A stretch of 15,989 nucleotides of DNA from positions 2,374 to 18,362 of the forward strand of contig JAOZNB010000015.1 in assembly GCA_029933995.1 (NCBI GenBank). The letters run 5' to 3'. Below are positions 13,636-15,989 of the stretch, piece after piece. Both the position numbers and the translations under genes were made by a program. Position 1 is the stretch's first letter; each line of letters starts with the position of its first letter. The notes under the pieces were generated by a model. The model did no database searches. It was not told the DNA's origin and worked only from the letters and a program-made list of their open reading frames with translations. The DNA is from Candidatus Moraniibacteriota bacterium. GTDB taxonomy: Bacteria > Patescibacteriota > Minisyncoccia > Moranbacterales > GCA-2747515.

Positions 13636-15989
13636 TCATGAGTTTATTTTTTTGCGTTTAGAAAAAAGCACCCCTTCAATTACCAAAATATATAACAGTA
13701 TTGACACAATCCATATCCAAAACGATATATTATTTTCTTGTTGAGTGCCTAACACCATCCCACTATCAGATGCGTAAGCTTCTGTAATCATTTGTGGCCC
13801 ACTACCTTCTTCAACTTCATTATTTTGTATATACGACAAACTGACATTAGCAACAGCCATTTTTACAGATTCTTTATTACTTTTTACCTCATCATCCAGT
13901 ACATCCGTACCAGATGCAGAAGCTTTAAAACTATATTCACTTGGATTTATGGCCTCATTTATAATTATTGCATAATCAATAATTATCGACTCACCCATCA
14001 AAAGCTGTCCCATGTCATCCCATTCATATTCAATTATAGTTACTCCTGATGCATCTTTGATTTTATCTACTAATTCAATTTCATATATTGGACTATCTCC
14101 TGTATTTTGCATAATAATTTGATGTACAACCATGTCACCAGCTCGCACCGCTCCAATAACATTACTTGCACGACTCAATTTCAATCCTGGCTGTATTTTC
14201 CAGCTTTCCATACCAGGTATGTTATCATCAACAACAAAATTTTCTATAGCAATATTCTCCACTACTACAACACCTGTTTGATCCCAAGCATAATTATTAT
14301 CCAATTCCACTTCTGCTGTTACTGTGCGGACACCAACAGCGCTCCGTACAACAGACTGATCTACTACGTTTGCATTTACAATTACTGTCACAACAAAAGT
14401 CTGTACCTCACCTGATTCAAGTCCTGCAAAATTCCAAATATATTCCCCTTGATTATTAGTTGGTGATTTACCACTGGTATCTACTTGATATGTCACTTCT
14501 TCTGGTAAAGCAATTACGACTTCCACAGCCTCGGCCACAGCCTCTCCTGTATTTTGATATGTTACCCTATAATTCAATTGTTCCCCTATAGATACTGCAT
14601 CTCTATCATCATCAATGGCAATAACTAAATCAGGATAGGCAAATACCGTATTTCCTGTCCACTCACCCATAATATTTACAACGCTAAACATCCAATTGTT
14701 ACCAACAATATTATTATTTATAAAATTGAAAATATTTACCCATGCAGTTGCATCCCCAGTTGATATATTTGCATCACCATCATTATTATTAGCTGTATTA
14801 CTACCAGTATTTATATATGTTGTTACATTATTTTGAATATTTGCATTATTACTATTATGGATACTTAGTGAGCTACATTCCAAACATTCATCAGGGTTAA
14901 ATATACTATCTACAGAATCAAACACATAACTAAAAATTGACTGATATTCATTACCCTCATCATTCCAGTGTAAAATATTTCCACTCCATGATCCCATGTT
15001 ATTAATCATGAGAAAAAACCAATTATCACCAACAATATTTGTATTCACAATATCAACAACACTAATGGCAGCGACCGCATCGCCTGTATTAATATTTACA
15101 TCTCCATTATTTACTTCAACAATATTGTTTCCCGTATTCACATCTACAATTACATCATTATCAATATCAGCATTATTTTCATTTATAATTTCCACATCAG
15201 AATATCCCAAACCTTGACCGCCTTCCAACAAACCTTCTCCAGGCACAATCAAGTCTCCTGTCCACAAACCAAATACATTTATCACTGTGAAAATCCAATT
15301 ATTACCTATAAGATTTTGATTTGCAATATTTACAAGATTTGTACCAGCAAGCACATCCCCAGTGTCAATATTTGCATCTCCATTATTGTCATTGGCTGTA
15401 TTATTTCCTGTATCAACTTCAATAGCTACGGTATTTGTAATATTTGCCGTATTTTCATTATAGATTTCAAGTAAATTAGTTAATGAGGTCTCATCTGCAT
15501 TTTCTAGCAAATCTACAAAATATTCAAAGAGATTAATATCCTCTTCATACAAGCCTTGAATATCATACACGAGTTGCATCCAATTTTTTCCAACAATATT
15601 ACTATTTACATTATTTAATATATTTACAATACTTTGTACATCACCTGTGTCAATCTCTGCTATAACCTCTTGTTCGGTCTCTGCTAACATATAATCACAA
15701 CTTTCATCATCAACACAATCTGTAGAAATTGCTTGTACCTCATCCGTTATTTCATTTTTATCTATTTGCTCACAATCATCAATGTCACACAAATCTTGCT
15801 CTACACTTTCATCTTTTTTTGATGATTCACTACCGCAATCTCCATCACACACTTGATCTGTATCAACTAGTAAAGAGTCATCTTCAGGACAATCTATTTC
15901 AACCATCGGACAATCTTCCTGCTCCTCATCACATTCTACATCAATTATTTCTTCACTCTCATTTTCACATACCACATCTTCAGTATTTT
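13636..15989 (-). CDS. Membrane-anchored surface protein with NIVGNNW repeats and DUF11-like domains, N-terminus outside window
   Basis: The frame is open to the right edge (784 codons seen, ending TGA at 13638-13636). A GTG at 15975 has no signal peptide after it, so I treat the gene as cut at its 5' end. Numbered from that GTG: residues 1-95 are acidic with ten Cys; 107-443 hold four repeats with ANIxTGDAxA...NIVGNNWxFxVIN...GxWxG; 448-560 and about 597-705 are beta-sandwich domains of DUF11/CARDB type (YRVTYQNTGEAVAEAVEV; MQNTGDSPIYEIELV). MVLGTQQ precedes a hydrophobic segment (751-771) and the basic tail KRKK, a typical C-terminal anchor with the body outside. Similar Asn-rich repeat proteins occur in Patescibacteria. 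The role is probably structural or adhesive; no catalytic motif is seen. Confidence 0.88.
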   Translation of the reverse strand, partial: NTEDVVCENESEEIIDVECDEEQEDCPMVEIDCPEDDSLLVDTDQVCDGDCGSESSKKDESVEQDLCDIDDCEQIDKNEITDEVQAISTDCVDDESCDYMLAETEQEVIAEIDTGDVQSIVNILNNVNSNIVGKNWMQLVYDIQGLYEEDINLFEYFVDLLENADETSLTNLLEIYNENTANITNTVAIEVDTGNNTANDNNGDANIDTGDVLAGTNLVNIANQNLIGNNWIFTVINVFGLWTGDLIVPGEGLLEGGQGLGYSDVEIINENNADIDNDVIVDVNTGNNIVEVNNGDVNINTGDAVAAISVVDIVNTNIVGDNWFFLMINNMGSWSGNILHWNDEGNEYQSIFSYVFDSVDSIFNPDECLECSSLSIHNSNNANIQNNVTTYINTGSNTANNNDGDANISTGDATAWVNIFNFINNNIVGNNWMFSVVNIMGEWTGNTVFAYPDLVIAIDDDRDAVSIGEQLNYRVTYQNTGEAVAEAVEVVIALPEEVTYQVDTSGKSPTNNQGEYIWNFAGLESGEVQTFVVTVIVNANVVDQSVVRSAVGVRTVTAEVELDNNYAWDQTGVVVVENIAIENFVVDDNIPGMESWKIQPGLKLSRASNVIGAVRAGDMVVHQIIMQNTGDSPIYEIELVDKIKDASGVTIIEYEWDDMGQLLMGESIIIDYAIIINEAINPSEYSFKASASGTDVLDDEVKSNKESVKMAVANVSLSYIQNNEVEEGSGPQMITEAYASDSGMVLGTQQENNISFWIWIVSILLYILVIEGVLFSKRKKINS
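14647..15657 (-). repeat. Four coding repeats with TGD...NIVGNNW core
   Basis: In the right-edge surface protein the core TGDxxAxxNxxNxxNxNIVGxNWxFxxxNxxGxWxG occurs four times, at about residues 109-143, 204-240, 297-332 and 406-441. The last three are each preceded by an Asn-rich strand pair (ANIxNxVxxxxNTGxNxAxxNxGDANI), so the full unit is about 68 residues, spaced 93-109 residues apart by variable inserts. The first copy lacks the preceding Asn-rich strands and has lost the WxG ending (GLYEED). The pattern suggests a repeated beta-solenoid or sandwich. Confidence 0.85.

Noticed and set aside
15973..15975. GTG at 15975 as the true start of the right-edge surface protein
   Set aside because: The frame stays open to the window edge, and the residues after this GTG are acidic, not a signal peptide, although the protein must be exported.
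1..15989. UGA recoded as glycine (Gracilibacteria/Absconditabacteria code)
   Set aside because: TGA forms sensible stops at 13636 (after an anchor and basic tail) and 13091 (in an ATGA overlap), and I saw no in-frame TGA in the large frame that I translated; GGA is common for Gly.

Overview
This is a low-GC (roughly one third G+C) bacterial window in which every convincing gene lies on the minus strand, so transcription runs from high to low coordinates. TGA acts as a stop: it ends the genes whose stops are at 13636 and 13091, the latter in a tight ATGA stop/start overlap, and I found no in-frame TGA in the large open frame at the left edge. The UGA-as-glycine codes of Gracilibacteria and Absconditabacteria are therefore unlikely. 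Two very large, repeat-built, membrane-anchored surface proteins, leaders without Shine-Dalgarno boxes, and the absence of ordinary biosynthetic operons are compatible with a Patescibacteria/CPR genome using code 11. That is an inference, because no rRNA or marker tree is available here.

Layout, in the direction of transcription. (1) 15989-13636: an exported protein, cut by the window at its N-terminus. It has an acidic Cys-rich region, four NxNIVGxNW-type repeats, two DUF11/CARDB-like beta-sandwich domains and a C-terminal membrane anchor. (2) 13576-12351: a small four-helix membrane protein overlapping an endonuclease/exonuclease/phosphatase (EEP) family enzyme. (3) 12239-11685: an HdeD/DUF308-like six-helix membrane protein closed by a clear intrinsic terminator. 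(4) 11586-10159: a DUF389 membrane protein and, 6 bases on, a CoA-binding-domain protein. (5) 10086-6233: two adjacent long proteins built from GH130-type beta-propellers, one with two GH130 propellers and one with a divergent propeller fused to a GH130 propeller, ended by a terminator. (6) 6078-4300: the translational GTPase TypA/BipA behind a good sigma-70 promoter. (7) 4299-3842: an intergenic region with a terminator and a dispersed-repeat (MITE/REP-like) element. (8) 3841-2792: a BASS/ACR3-like permease with a promoter that predicts a leaderless mRNA. (9) 2720-1: the N-terminal 906 residues of a giant anchored adhesin-like protein, with about ten FTYTDEDG-type repeats followed by phage-tail-fibre-like modules. 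It runs off the left edge.

The most interesting parts are the GH130 double-propeller pair, which is cytoplasmic and probably acts on mannosides or mannan, and the two modular surface proteins at either end. I see no defence island, CRISPR array, transposase, tRNA or rRNA. I do not claim a complete new system; the GH130 pair is the nearest candidate for an undescribed functional unit.
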